The notes below the pieces were generated by a model that saw nothing but the letters and a program-made list of their open reading frames with translations, ran no database searches and was not told the DNA's origin. This document shows, piece by piece, positions 50,999 through 58,830 of a DNA stretch of 64,000 bases (position 1 is the first letter of the stretch; the number at the start of each line of letters is the position of its first letter). Source of the stretch: Candidatus Parcubacteria bacterium (GTDB lineage: Bacteria; Patescibacteriota; Saccharimonadia; Saccharimonadales; Saccharimonadaceae); NCBI GenBank assembly GCA_023432445.1, contig JAEYUP010000001.1, positions 434,001-498,000 of the forward strand, given 5' to 3'. Both the position numbers and the translations under genes were made by a program.

Positions 50999-51873
50999 AA
51001 GCTGAAAAGTTGCCACTTATAGTAATAGTAGGCCCGACTGCTAGCGGTAAGTCGGCACTTGCTATAGAGTTGGCCGAGCATTTTGATGGAGAAATTATTT
51101 GTTCAGACTCACGGACTGTCTACAGAGGTATGGACATTGGTACGGCTAAGCCTAGCGCTGAGGACAGAGCCAGGGTGCCTCACTGGGGTCTAGACCTGGT
51201 TGAGCCAGATGAGCGATTTACAGCAGCTGATTTTAAAGAATATGCGGTTAAAAAGATCGCCGAGATCCGTTCTAGAGGCCGCTTGCCGATAATGGTGGGG
51301 GGCACAGGCTTGTATGTCGATGGTGTTATTTTTGACTATAAATTTGGCAAAACCGACCCACAGCTCCGTCAGAAGCTAGAAAAGCTAACATTGGAGGAGC
51401 TAAAAAAGTATTGTGCCAACAACAACATCGAACTGCCTGAAAACGACCAGAACCGTCGATACGTGATTCGAGCCATAGAACAGAATCAGGTCAATCGAGA
51501 AAGGTCAGACAGTGTTATAGTCGGAACGTACGTTGTAGGAATTGCTACAGAAAAGGAACAATTGCTCGACAGAATTTCGGAGCGAGCAGATCAATTGATG
51601 CAAAACGGCGTGGTCAGCGAAGCCCAAAAGTTAGCAGAAAAATACGGTTGGGAGAGCGAAGCGATGACGGGAAATATCTACCCGTTGGTACGAAGATTGT
51701 TGTCGGGTGAGGTGAGCGAGGAGGAGATGAAGCAACTTTCTATTACCGCTGACTGGCAACTGGCTAAACGCCAGCTGACATGGTTTAGGCGCAACCCCGA
51801 GATAGTTTGGTTACCTCTCGACAGATTAAAAGTGTATCTTTTCGATCTTCTGAACAAAAATGTGCTATCATAA
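50986..51873 (+). CDS. miaA: tRNA dimethylallyltransferase MiaA
   Basis: Adds the isopentenyl group to A37 of tRNAs reading UNN codons. P-loop GPTASGKSALAIELAEHF (about 16-33), DSRTVYRGMDIGTAKPS, and VGGTGLYVDGVIFDY. 295 aa, near normal. It overlaps the ATL gene. The shorter-than-E. coli C-terminus keeps the RQLTWFRR motif (KRQLTWFRRNPEIVWL). Confidence 0.94.
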   Translation: MATIEAEKLPLIVIVGPTASGKSALAIELAEHFDGEIICSDSRTVYRGMDIGTAKPSAEDRARVPHWGLDLVEPDERFTAADFKEYAVKKIAEIRSRGRLPIMVGGTGLYVDGVIFDYKFGKTDPQLRQKLEKLTLEELKKYCANNNIELPENDQNRRYVIRAIEQNQVNRERSDSVIVGTYVVGIATEKEQLLDRISERADQLMQNGVVSEAQKLAEKYGWESEAMTGNIYPLVRRLLSGEVSEEEMKQLSITADWQLAKRQLTWFRRNPEIVWLPLDRLKVYLFDLLNKNVLS

Positions 51874-51903
51874 AGACAATAAATTTAAGTGAGGGGAAGG
51901 TCT

Positions 51904-52524
51904 ATGATAGATAAGTTGTTCGGCTCAAAGACGCGCGTCAAGTTGCTGCACCTTTTTATGAACCACCCTGGACAATCATTTTATGTGCGCGAGATAACTC
52001 GCCTCATTGATGAGCAAATTAATTCCGTTCGTCGCGAACTTTCTAATATGTTGGATATCGGAGTTATCACAAGTGACAGCGCCGACAACAAGCTTTACTA
52101 CGAAGTCAATCAGCGTTACGATTTTTACTCTGCACTTAGGGCGATGTTTGCGGGCGAGGCTATATCAGTTGCGCCAGCGGCAGCTAAAACTGACGACGGA
52201 GTTAGCTCGCAGTATGTCGATGTTCTGAAAGCTATTCCGGCCCTACGCTTGGCCGTCTTGTCGGGCGTTTTGGTGCGAGGGTCAACTTCATCAGTCGACA
52301 TTCTGCTGGTCGGTAATTTATCTGGGCCAAAAGTTAAGGCGGCGGTTTCTATAATAGAGAAGTTAGAGGGTCGCGAGCTAAACTATTCGACGCTTTCATA
52401 TGACGAGTTTTATTATCGGTTAAGTGTTAGAGATAAATTTATAACAGAGATACTCGCCAGCACGCATAGTGTTGCTGTCGATAAGGACAATGTCCTCGGC
52501 GAGTTAAAAGAAGGAGATTCATAG
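51904..52524 (+). CDS. Winged-helix protein with degenerate nucleotidyltransferase-like domain
   Basis: 206 aa from ATG 51904, behind GAGGGGAAGG; an upstream start at 51889 is rejected because it precedes this RBS. Residues 1-80 form an ArsR-like winged helix (MIDKLFGSKTRVKLLHLFMNHPGQSFYVREITRLI...). The second half has VLVRGSTSSVDILLVG, which resembles the G-S-x(n)-D-x-D motif of MNT nucleotidyltransferases but keeps only one Asp. It is probably a DNA-binding regulator with an inactive sensing domain. It is coupled to the next gene by a 1-nt overlap. Confidence 0.7.
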   Translation: MIDKLFGSKTRVKLLHLFMNHPGQSFYVREITRLIDEQINSVRRELSNMLDIGVITSDSADNKLYYEVNQRYDFYSALRAMFAGEAISVAPAAAKTDDGVSSQYVDVLKAIPALRLAVLSGVLVRGSTSSVDILLVGNLSGPKVKAAVSIIEKLEGRELNYSTLSYDEFYYRLSVRDKFITEILASTHSVAVDKDNVLGELKEGDS

Positions 52525-53159
52525 TGTTAGAGATAGAGTATAAGGGCGGAAATACGGTCGTATTGACCACTAAAAAGGCAACATTGGTCGCTGATCCGAA
52601 GCTGTCGGTGGCTGGCGGCAAAGACATTGTCGTAAAAGAGGCGATCGAAGTCGCTACCGAAGAGCGTTTTGCTTTGAACTCTGAGGGTGCCCGCCTAAGG
52701 ATTGAAGGACCCGGGGAGTACGGTGTGGCGGACTTCGACATTGTTGGTGTTGCCGCTCAGCGTCACCTAGACACCGAGCAAGATCCAAAACTAAGCACTA
52801 TGTACCGAATCGAAGCAGCTGGCTTTCGAGTTGGCTTGATAGGAAACATCTATGAGAAGGTTAGCGAAGAGCAGCTGGAGTCTTTGGGCGTCATAGATAT
52901 ATTGATTATTCCAGTCGGCGGCGGTGGCTATACTCTCGACGCAGTTGGCGCCGCAACCGTTACGCGCCAGATTGACCCAAAGGTGGTCATACCGGTTCAC
53001 TATGCCGACAAGGGCTTGAAATACGAAGTCCCTCAGGCGGATTTGGACGAGTTTGTGAAGCAGCTCGGCGTCCCAGTAGAGGACACGCCAAAGTACAAAC
53101 TGAAACAGCAGGCGGCTTTACCAGCTTCGTTGACTGTAGTGAACGTCACCCGCTCTTAG
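52524..53159 (+). CDS. MBL-fold (UlaG-like) protein lacking the canonical metal motif
   Basis: 211 aa, GTG start overlapping the previous stop. The layout MLEIEYKGGNTVVLTTKKATLVADP..., IEGPGEYGVADFDIVGV, IDILIIPVGGGGYTLDAVGAATVTRQIDPKVVIPVHYAD follows UlaG/YtnP-type MBL proteins. The H-x-H-x-D-H signature is missing, with only the late His in PVHYAD retained, so hydrolase activity is doubtful. A strong terminator follows. Confidence 0.7.
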   Translation: MLEIEYKGGNTVVLTTKKATLVADPKLSVAGGKDIVVKEAIEVATEERFALNSEGARLRIEGPGEYGVADFDIVGVAAQRHLDTEQDPKLSTMYRIEAAGFRVGLIGNIYEKVSEEQLESLGVIDILIIPVGGGGYTLDAVGAATVTRQIDPKVVIPVHYADKGLKYEVPQADLDEFVKQLGVPVEDTPKYKLKQQAALPASLTVVNVTRS

Positions 53160-53170
53160 TAGTAGTATAA

Positions 53171-53198
53171 AAAATACCCCCGCGATAGGGGGTATTTT
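53171..53198. terminator. Bidirectional terminator
   Basis: AAAATACCCCC (53171-53181), loop, GGGGGTATTTT (53188-53198): 11 bp, T-tracts in both directions, between the MBL-like gene and rpmB. Confidence 0.9.
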
Positions 53199-53221
53199 GT
53201 TTTGCTAGCAACTCTTTGGTC

Positions 53222-53416
53222 TTAGGCGAGGATGCCTTTTTTCTTTAAAGTCCGGATGGCCTGGGTGCTGAGAACCATTGTTACTTTCTTGCCGTCGACC
53301 TCAAAAGTTTTCTTTTGTAGGTTAGGCTTGAAAACACGGTTGGTGCGACGCAAAGAAAAGCTAACGTTGTTGCCAAACTGCTTTCCTTTTCCGGTTAGTT
53401 CACATCGTGCTGTCAT
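53222..53416 (-). CDS. rpmB: 50S ribosomal protein L28
   Basis: 64 aa: MTARCELTGKGKQFGNNVSFSLRRTNRVFKPNLQKK is the L28 core. No CxxC zinc pair. On the minus strand TTGACT (53454-53449), 17 nt and TAAAAT (53431-53426) precede the ATG by 9 nt, so even a ribosomal protein gene appears leaderless here. Confidence 0.95.
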   Translation of the reverse strand: MTARCELTGKGKQFGNNVSFSLRRTNRVFKPNLQKKTFEVDGKKVTMVLSTQAIRTLKKKGILA

Positions 53417-53425
53417 AATTTATCC

Positions 53426-53454
53426 ATTTTACCTTTTTTCACCCCTAGAGTCAA
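53426..53454 (-). promoter_or_regulatory. rpmB promoter, leaderless layout
   Basis: TTGACT, 17-nt spacer, TAAAAT; 9 nt to ATG. The divergent site-2 protease promoter has its -10 TATAAT at 53467-53472, 8 nt before ATG 53481. Confidence 0.75.
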
Positions 53455-53480
53455 GAGATGGTCGTGTATAATAAGATCAT

Positions 53481-54134
53481 ATGGAAATCGATTTTCTCTA
53501 TATAGGTATAGTTTTGGGTGTTATTTTAATATCGATGACCCTTCACGAGGCGATGCACGCCTTCACTAGCTATTGGCTGGGTGACGATACCGCCAAGCTC
53601 GAGGGTCGATTGACTATCAACCCGATTAAACACATTGACCCACTTTTAACAATTGCACTGCCAGTAGTTTTGGCTCTGATTGGTGGGCCGATATTTGGTG
53701 CGGCCAGGCCGGTTCCGTTCCGTCCCGATAAAGTGAAAGGCGGTGACTGGGGCGCTGCGCTGATAGCGGTCGCCGGACCACTGACCAACTTGTTGATTGC
53801 TTTTGTAGCTTTTGGTGTCGGTGCTTTGAGCGGTGTAATTACAGCCGATGGGGTGCAAACCACTTTGTTTGGGACGATCATAATTCTAATGGTGACAGTA
53901 AACCTTGGCTTCTTCGCATTTAACATGATCCCGATACCACCGCTAGACGGTTCCCGAGCCCTTTATGCTATCGCCCCCGAATATCTCCGCATCGCCATGC
54001 GCTATATAGAGAGGCTGGGGCTGTTCGTGATTTTTGCCGTAGTTATACTGGTAGGGTCTGGTCTAGGGGTTTATATAACAGAGGTTATGGGATTCTTCCT
54101 CGACCTGTTTAGCGATATATTTACCTTAAAATAG
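53481..54134 (+). CDS. Site-2 protease family (M50) intramembrane metalloprotease
   Basis: 217 aa with about five helices. Zinc motif H-E-x-x-H in LHEAMHAFTSYWLGD (about 22-36) and the third ligand in NMIPIPPLDGSRAL (N-P-x-x-D-G type, about 154-167). No PDZ domain, so it belongs to the minimal Rhomboid-like group of M50 proteases found widely in small genomes. The substrate is unknown; family members release membrane-bound regulators. Confidence 0.88.
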   Translation: MEIDFLYIGIVLGVILISMTLHEAMHAFTSYWLGDDTAKLEGRLTINPIKHIDPLLTIALPVVLALIGGPIFGAARPVPFRPDKVKGGDWGAALIAVAGPLTNLLIAFVAFGVGALSGVITADGVQTTLFGTIIILMVTVNLGFFAFNMIPIPPLDGSRALYAIAPEYLRIAMRYIERLGLFVIFAVVILVGSGLGVYITEVMGFFLDLFSDIFTLK

Positions 54135-54147
54135 AAGACCGCTTGGC

Positions 54148-54177
54148 TTGCCACTTCCGGCCAAAGTCAGGTATACT
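54148..54177 (+). promoter_or_regulatory. Promoter of the 54.2-kb noncoding RNA
   Basis: TTGCCA (54148-54153), 18 nt, TATACT (54172-54177); predicted start near 54184. Confidence 0.7.
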
Positions 54178-54182
54178 AAGAG

Positions 54183-54336
54183 TACCCAGGTAGGGACCTC
54201 GGTGTACATGATTTTCCGATATCATAGATGAGGACGGCCTAATTGTCCACCTCCGTGGAGATGGTCTGCGGTCATCCACCTTGCAAATATGCGGGGAACA
54301 TCATCGCCATCGAGTCAGCCCTACTTGGGTTTTTAT
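54183..54336 (+). ncRNA. Stand-alone structured noncoding RNA, unidentified
   Basis: The ends pair: ACCCAGGTAGGG (54184-54195) with CCCTACTTGGGT (54319-54330), 12 bp with one wobble, followed by a T-rich tract as an intrinsic terminator. A second helix CTCGGTG (54198-54204)/CATCGAG (54308-54314) stacks inside. The interior can form ATGAT/ATCAT, GGAC/GTCC and CTCC/GGAG hairpins enclosed by GATGA/TCATC. It has its own promoter and no open frame. It is not SRP RNA (no GGUCAGG...GGAAG...AGCAGC motif). A 6S-type RNA is conceivable from size and closed ends, but the branched interior does not look like 6S. Confidence 0.7.
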
Positions 54337-54359
54337 TTTTCGTTTTTACCGGTGTCTGA

Positions 54360-54389
54360 TTGACAAAACGTAGAGCTTATGCTAATGTG
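54360..54389 (+). promoter_or_regulatory. Promoter of the 124-residue gene
   Basis: TTGACA near 54360, then TATGCTAAT around 54378-54386 (an extended -10 TGCTAAT). The leader has AAAAAGGAAA before ATG 54425. Confidence 0.6.
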
Positions 54390-54424
54390 AGAAAAGTAAT
54401 ATAAAAAACAAAAAGGAAATAAAA

Positions 54425-54799
54425 ATGAGCGAAACAGCCCTAGAAGCAGCGCCACAAGAACAGACTGACCAGCCAGAGGGCTACGTCGATTACGACAAGG
54501 CTATTCCAATGGCCTATGCTGAAAAGCCCCACAGGGACGAGGCTATTAGCCTAGTTGATGAGGCCAATAAGATTAGTAACGACGAAAAGTATGCTTTTAA
54601 AAAGGGTGACTTCCTGGGTGACGGTAATGTTGGCGAGGATGTTGAAGAGCTTTTAAATAATGCCAAAGCAGCCGCCAGTGAAGCTCAGAGCGCAGGGGAA
54701 ATAGCTGGCATAATATACGACGAAGATCAACAGCGTCAGCAGGAGCAGGAACTGCGCCAACAAACTATCGAAGCTGCTAAGAAGCAGATATCCTCATAA
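54425..54799 (+). CDS. Acidic 124-residue protein of unknown function
   Basis: Highly charged and acidic, Glu/Gln/Ala-rich, no membrane helix. The C-terminal third (DEDQQRQQEQELRQQTIEAAKKQI) is a predicted coiled-coil helix. The RBS AAAAGGAAAT and a good promoter support expression. It ends 14 nt before the Nudix/RNase H gene. No family recognised. Confidence 0.7.
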   Translation: MSETALEAAPQEQTDQPEGYVDYDKAIPMAYAEKPHRDEAISLVDEANKISNDEKYAFKKGDFLGDGNVGEDVEELLNNAKAAASEAQSAGEIAGIIYDEDQQRQQEQELRQQTIEAAKKQISS

Positions 54800-54813
54800 A
54801 GGTAAATTCTTAA

Positions 54814-55683
54814 GTGAAACAGCGTCTTTCTGTCAGAGCTATAATAAGCCAGAACGGTAAGGCGCTTTTGCTTAGGAGAGCTTCTGGCCGAGATAGCATC
54901 TTGGGTAAATACGAGTTACCTGGTGGTAAGCTGGCTTACGGTGAACAACCGGAAGATGCCCTAAGGCGATACCTTCATGATGATGCGGGTCTGCACATCC
55001 AGTCCGCCCAACTCTTTGACGCCGTGACTTATATAGATCATGACGATAGAGAAATTCAGTACGGGGTTATTACTTACATTGTAACGCCGACCTCAGAAAA
55101 AACACCTATAAAGCTGAGCGGAAATTATAGCAAATACAAGTGGCACTCGATGTCATCAATACAACAGTCTGAACTAACGGATTTGACCCAACTTTTGCTC
55201 GGAATAATTAAGCAAGAAACGGTAACAGATGAGATAGTGTCGAAACAAAACGACAACGTTGATAAAAACGCAACGGATATTGAAGCCACAGTTTTTTCTG
55301 ATGGGGGATCGCGGGGCAATCCAGGGCCGTCGGCCGCTGGTTTTGTTATTGTGAATAACCAGCAGGAAGTTGTTGCTGAAGGTGGAGAGCTACTAGGCAT
55401 TACAACCAACAGCCAGGCTGAGTATCACGGTGTTCGCATTGGGCTAGAAAAGGCTATCGAACTAGGTCTTAAAAGAATAAACTTCAAAATTGACAGTATG
55501 TTGGTTGTTAACCAGCTTCGCGGAGAGTACAAAGTTAAAAACCGCGAACTTTGGCCGATCCACGAGCGTATTCGAGAACTCATAACACACTTCGATAAGG
55601 TCAGCTTTTCTCACGTTCCCAGAGAGTTTAACCAACTGGCTGACGGAATGGTAAACAAGACACTGGACTCCCACAAAGAGTAG
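54814..55683 (+). CDS. Nudix-like / RNase H fusion protein
   Basis: 289 aa. Residues about 1-135 form a Nudix fold (KQRLSVRAIISQNGKALLLRRASG...GKYELPGGKLAYGEQ). The Nudix box is degenerate: the RE of R-E-U-x-E-E is RY and EE is DD. Residues about 155-285 are an RNase HI-type domain with FSDGGSRGNPGPSAAGFV, NSQAEYHGV, FKIDSMLVVNQLRG and the late Asp in LADGMVN, so D-E-D-D are all present. RNA-DNA hybrid cleavage is likely; the Nudix half may only bind nucleotides. GTG start. Confidence 0.85.
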   Translation: MKQRLSVRAIISQNGKALLLRRASGRDSILGKYELPGGKLAYGEQPEDALRRYLHDDAGLHIQSAQLFDAVTYIDHDDREIQYGVITYIVTPTSEKTPIKLSGNYSKYKWHSMSSIQQSELTDLTQLLLGIIKQETVTDEIVSKQNDNVDKNATDIEATVFSDGGSRGNPGPSAAGFVIVNNQQEVVAEGGELLGITTNSQAEYHGVRIGLEKAIELGLKRINFKIDSMLVVNQLRGEYKVKNRELWPIHERIRELITHFDKVSFSHVPREFNQLADGMVNKTLDSHKE

Positions 55684-55717
55684 AGACGAGCATCACCCCT
55701 TGGTGGTATAATGGTTC

Positions 55718-56052
55718 TGGCAGTCCGCTAGACGGCCGCTTGCCTTTAAAAGCAAGAGGAAAGTCCGGGCAGCACAGGATACGACAGTCGCTAACGGCGA
55801 CCGGGGGTAACCCTAGGGAAAGTGCCACAGAAACAATACCGCCTAGCAATAGGTAAGGGTGAAATGAGTGGGGTAAGAGCCCACAGCGTCATATGGTGAC
55901 ATATGGAGAAGGTAAACCCTGTCGGCTGCAAGGAGGTCAGCATCAAAGAGCGATCCGTTCGCTGGCCGATACCCGCTTGATCTTGCGGGCAACCGCAAGA
56001 CTAGATAGATGGTCGTCCTCGACAAAACCCGGCTTACAGGCTGACTGCCAAC
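55718..56052 (+). ncRNA. rnpB: RNase P RNA (catalytic M1-type RNA)
   Basis: 5'-processing ribozyme of tRNAs. Conserved features: GAGGAAAGTCCGGGC (CR-I) near 55757, GTGCCACAGAAAC...ACCGCC (CR-II/III) near 55820, GGTAAACCC near 55911, and the 3' GGCTTACAGGCTGACTGCC near 56030, whose end pairs with 5' GGCAGTC (55719-55725). TATAAT at 55707-55712 gives a start near 55718. About 335 nt, a compact bacterial type A-like form. Ends are estimated to within a few bases. Confidence 0.93.
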
Positions 56053-56081
56053 AAATAACCCCTCGAGCTGAGGGGCTATTT
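56053..56081. terminator. Bidirectional terminator between rnpB and rplT
   Basis: AAATAACCCCTC (56053-56064) with GAGGGGCTATTT (about 56070-56081), one mismatch, followed by TGTTTCTT. Confidence 0.8.
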
Positions 56082-56108
56082 GTTTCTTCACAAGTTTACT
56101 GAAACAGA

Positions 56109-56450
56109 CTATTTGGCGGCTTTAACTACAGCCGCAAACGCTTTTGGTTCCGATACAGCTAGTTCGGCGAGAACCTTTCGGTCAAGCTCAACGTTAGCTT
56201 TCTTGAGGCCAGCAATCAACTTGCCGTAAGTGGTGCCTTCGAGGCGGGCTGCGGCGTTGATGCGGGTGATCCATAGAGAACGGAGGTCGCGTCGCTTGTT
56301 GCGTCGGTCTCGGTAGGCGTACTCAAGCGCACGTGTAACGGCTTGCTTTGCAAGTCGGTAGCTGCGGGTGCGGTTGTGCTGCATACCTTTAGCTTGGGCT
56401 AAGACTTTCTTGTGGCGGTTTCTAGCGGTAACGCTTCGTTTTACTCGCAT
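56109..56450 (-). CDS. rplT: 50S ribosomal protein L20
   Basis: 113 aa: [48 protein letters not shown], the L20 signature. Last gene of the infC-rpmI-rplT operon, 1 nt after rpmI. In other bacteria L20 represses this operon through an mRNA structure mimicking its 23S rRNA site. Confidence 0.97.
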   Translation of the reverse strand: MRVKRSVTARNRHKKVLAQAKGMQHNRTRSYRLAKQAVTRALEYAYRDRRNKRRDLRSLWITRINAAARLEGTTYGKLIAGLKKANVELDRKVLAELAVSEPKAFAAVVKAAK

Positions 56451-56451
56451 A

Positions 56452-56646
56452 CTATACTCCTAGGGCTCGTTTAATGTTCTTAGCGGTGCCACCGGTTACA
56501 GTAGCAGTGGTGTTGATGCGTCGCTTGCGACCCTTGCTCTTCTTAGCTAGAAGGTGGGCGCCAAACGCGCGTCGACGGGTAAGCTTACCGGTGCTGGTCA
56601 GCTTGATCCTCTTTGCGGTACCCTTGTGGGTCTTCATCTTTGGCAT
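56452..56646 (-). CDS. rpmI: 50S ribosomal protein L35
   Basis: 64 aa: [33 protein letters not shown], the L35 core. Middle gene of the operon, separated from infC and rplT by 1 nt on each side. Confidence 0.97.
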   Translation of the reverse strand: MPKMKTHKGTAKRIKLTSTGKLTRRRAFGAHLLAKKSKGRKRRINTTATVTGGTAKNIKRALGV

Positions 56647-56647
56647 T

Positions 56648-57154
56648 TTATTTACTCCTTATTACAACGCTGAGATTGCGTCCGGCCATTTGTGGCTCGT
56701 GCTCTTTAACGGCTACCTCTTCTAGTAGTTCGAGTATCCGATTGATCATAACGTATCCCAGTTCCTTATGCGCCATCTCACGGCCGCGGTAGAATATCTG
56801 GACTCGAACTTTGTGACCCTCGGCGAGGAACTCTCGTATCTTGCGTAGCTTAATCTCCAGGTCGCCCTGTCCGATCTTTAAGCCAAATCGCATTTGCTTG
56901 AGTTCACTTGCTTTGTTGCTGCGACGGTTCTTTTGCGCCTCTTTCGTCTTTTGGTACTGGAATTTACCCCAGTCGACGACCTTCACAACAGGCGGGTCGG
57001 CTGCAGGAGATATCTCCACCAAGTCTAGTCCAGCATCTTCAGCGGCCTTGAGGGCATCCGCACGGCTTAATATACCGAGCTGCTCTCCTGACTCTCCGAT
57101 AACGCGCAGTTCTGTTGCTTTGATCTGCTCGTTGATGCGAATAGATTGGTTGAT
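56648..57154 (-). CDS. infC: Translation initiation factor IF-3 with AUC start codon
   Basis: Prevents subunit joining and checks the start codon. No ATG/GTG/TTG start gives a full protein: the first ordinary one (GTG 57022) would remove about 44 residues. Continuing upstream in frame gives INQSIRINEQIK...LGILSRADALKAAEDAGLDLVEISP, a complete IF-3 N-domain. Translation most likely begins at ATC (57154-57152), 5 nt after AAGGAG. This gives 168 aa. E. coli infC starts at AUU and IF-3 represses its own non-AUG start, so the same autoregulation is expected. The C-domain has the RGREMAHKELG motif. Confidence 0.92.
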   Translation of the reverse strand: MNQSIRINEQIKATELRVIGESGEQLGILSRADALKAAEDAGLDLVEISPAADPPVVKVVDWGKFQYQKTKEAQKNRRSNKASELKQMRFGLKIGQGDLEIKLRKIREFLAEGHKVRVQIFYRGREMAHKELGYVMINRILELLEEVAVKEHEPQMAGRNLSVVIRSK

Positions 57155-57267
57155 ATCTTCTCCTTATGCCCTCTAGGTCTTTAGTGACCGTTCTGAGCTG
57201 TTACTCGACGACTATTTTATCAAAAAAATCAGATGTGCACAAGGGGTAGAGGGTAAAAACGTCGGAC

Positions 57268-58764
57268 CTACCTAAATTGCAAGGCTTCGGCCACATGCTC
57301 GGCCAGTACGCTGTCGGAATCTTCCAGGTCGGCGATAGTGCGGGCAACTCGCTGGACACGGTAATAAGCCCGGGTGGAGAGGTTTAATTTTTGGGCAGCT
57401 TTAACCAGCATCTCAGAGGCTCTTTCCTCAAGGTAAAAGTGTTTCTCTATTTGATTTGGCGTAGCATGGGCATTGTAAAAAGAGCTACGATTATATCTAA
57501 CCTTTTGCCGAGATCGAGCCGTCTTCATGGACTCTAACAGTTTGGAGTGTTGTAACAAAGGCGACGATTCTGAAGAAGTAATTTGTTCGAAAGGTGTCTT
57601 TTTGACAAATAAGCGTAGGTCTATTCGGTCCAGGAGTGGTCCGGAGAATTTTTTCTGGTATCTGGCCAGTTGAGCTGGCATGCAACGACAGTCTTTTTCG
57701 ATGTCGCCCAAGTAGCCGCAAGGGCAGGGGTTGGTGGTTGCGACCAGTAGGATGTCGGCTGGATAAGAGATCCTACCGGATACTCGGCTGATATTGATCT
57801 GCCGTTCCTCTAAGGGTTGGCGTAAAGACTCTAAGACCGACTGGGAGAACTCGGCTAGCTCGTCAAGGCAGAGTACTCCTTTGTGGGCTAGGCTTATCTC
57901 GCCTGGAAAGGGTTGTCGGCCTCCTCCAACCATTGCCGTCAGAGTACTGCTGTGATGGGGTGACCTGAAGGGTGGTTGACGCACGACAGAGCCGTCCTCG
58001 CCCTTGTGGAGGCTGTAGAGTTTTGTGACCTCTAGGACTTCTTCGGTCTCAAGGCTTGGCATGAGGCTGTGTAAGGCCTTAGCCAGCATCGTTTTGCCTG
58101 AACCCGGCGGTCCTGAAAGTAGAAGGTTGTGGCGACCGGCTACGGCTATACATAAAGCTCGTTTGGCTCGCTCTTGACCCCTTATTTTATCGATATCGGG
58201 GCTAATTTTTGGCGCTATCGGCCGTATAGACACTTTCTGCTCTGAAATAAGCTCAATCTCCTTAAGGTGTAGAAATAGCTCATGAAGAGAGCGGACCCCT
58301 GTAACTTTAACGCCGTTAACAAGTTGCGCTTGAGGTGCGTTTTGGATGGGCACAAACAACTGGGTGATACCAGATTGCCGGGTGACTTCTGAAGCTATTA
58401 CGGCGCCCCTGACGGGCCTGAGGTGGCCGCTTAGGGCCAGTTCACCTACAAATAGCGCATCAGACACCTGGAAGGGCCGGAGCTGTCCGGAGGCCACCAG
58501 AAGGCTCAGAGCGATGGGGAGGTCGAGGTGAGTTCCGTCTTTGGGTATTTCAGCGGGGGCCAGGTTGATAGTTAGCTTTTGGGTGGGAAAGTCCAGTAGT
58601 GAGTTGCGAATGGCACTTTTTACCCTTTCTCGGGCCTCGTCTACTGCCTTGTTGCCCATGCCGACAATCTGAAGACCTGGCAGACCAGGTCGCATGTCGG
58701 CTTCCACCTCTATGAGAGTGCCGTCAAAACCCGTTAGGGCGACTGATTTTACCACCGCTACCAT
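57268..58764 (-). CDS. comM: ComM/YifB-family AAA+ helicase-like ATPase
   Basis: 498 aa from ATG 58764. N-terminal Lon-like domain (VKSVALTGFDGTLIEVEADMRPGLPGLQIVGMGNKAV), Mg-chelatase-type AAA+ core with Walker A LSGPPGSGKTMLAKAL and Walker B GVLCLDELAEF, zinc cysteines in TTNPCPCGYLGDIEKDCRC, and C-terminal lid. ComM drives branch migration during natural transformation, which fits with the type IV pilus genes. TATACT lies 6 nt before ATG 58764, so the upstream in-frame start at 58800 is rejected. Confidence 0.93.
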   Translation of the reverse strand: MVAVVKSVALTGFDGTLIEVEADMRPGLPGLQIVGMGNKAVDEARERVKSAIRNSLLDFPTQKLTINLAPAEIPKDGTHLDLPIALSLLVASGQLRPFQVSDALFVGELALSGHLRPVRGAVIASEVTRQSGITQLFVPIQNAPQAQLVNGVKVTGVRSLHELFLHLKEIELISEQKVSIRPIAPKISPDIDKIRGQERAKRALCIAVAGRHNLLLSGPPGSGKTMLAKALHSLMPSLETEEVLEVTKLYSLHKGEDGSVVRQPPFRSPHHSSTLTAMVGGGRQPFPGEISLAHKGVLCLDELAEFSQSVLESLRQPLEERQINISRVSGRISYPADILLVATTNPCPCGYLGDIEKDCRCMPAQLARYQKKFSGPLLDRIDLRLFVKKTPFEQITSSESSPLLQHSKLLESMKTARSRQKVRYNRSSFYNAHATPNQIEKHFYLEERASEMLVKAAQKLNLSTRAYYRVQRVARTIADLEDSDSVLAEHVAEALQFR

Positions 58765-58830
58765 CTTTCTAGTATAGGGTCGCGCCCTCTGGTGGCACAA
58801 GCAATTTTGTGCTATAATGACCTCTATTGT

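Noticed and set aside
54183..54336. SRP RNA
   Set aside because: The universally conserved asymmetric loop and GGAA-type tetraloop motif of SRP domain IV are missing.
55843..56102. Frames on both strands of 69-82 codons
   Set aside because: They overlap RNase P RNA and its terminator; composition reflects RNA structure.
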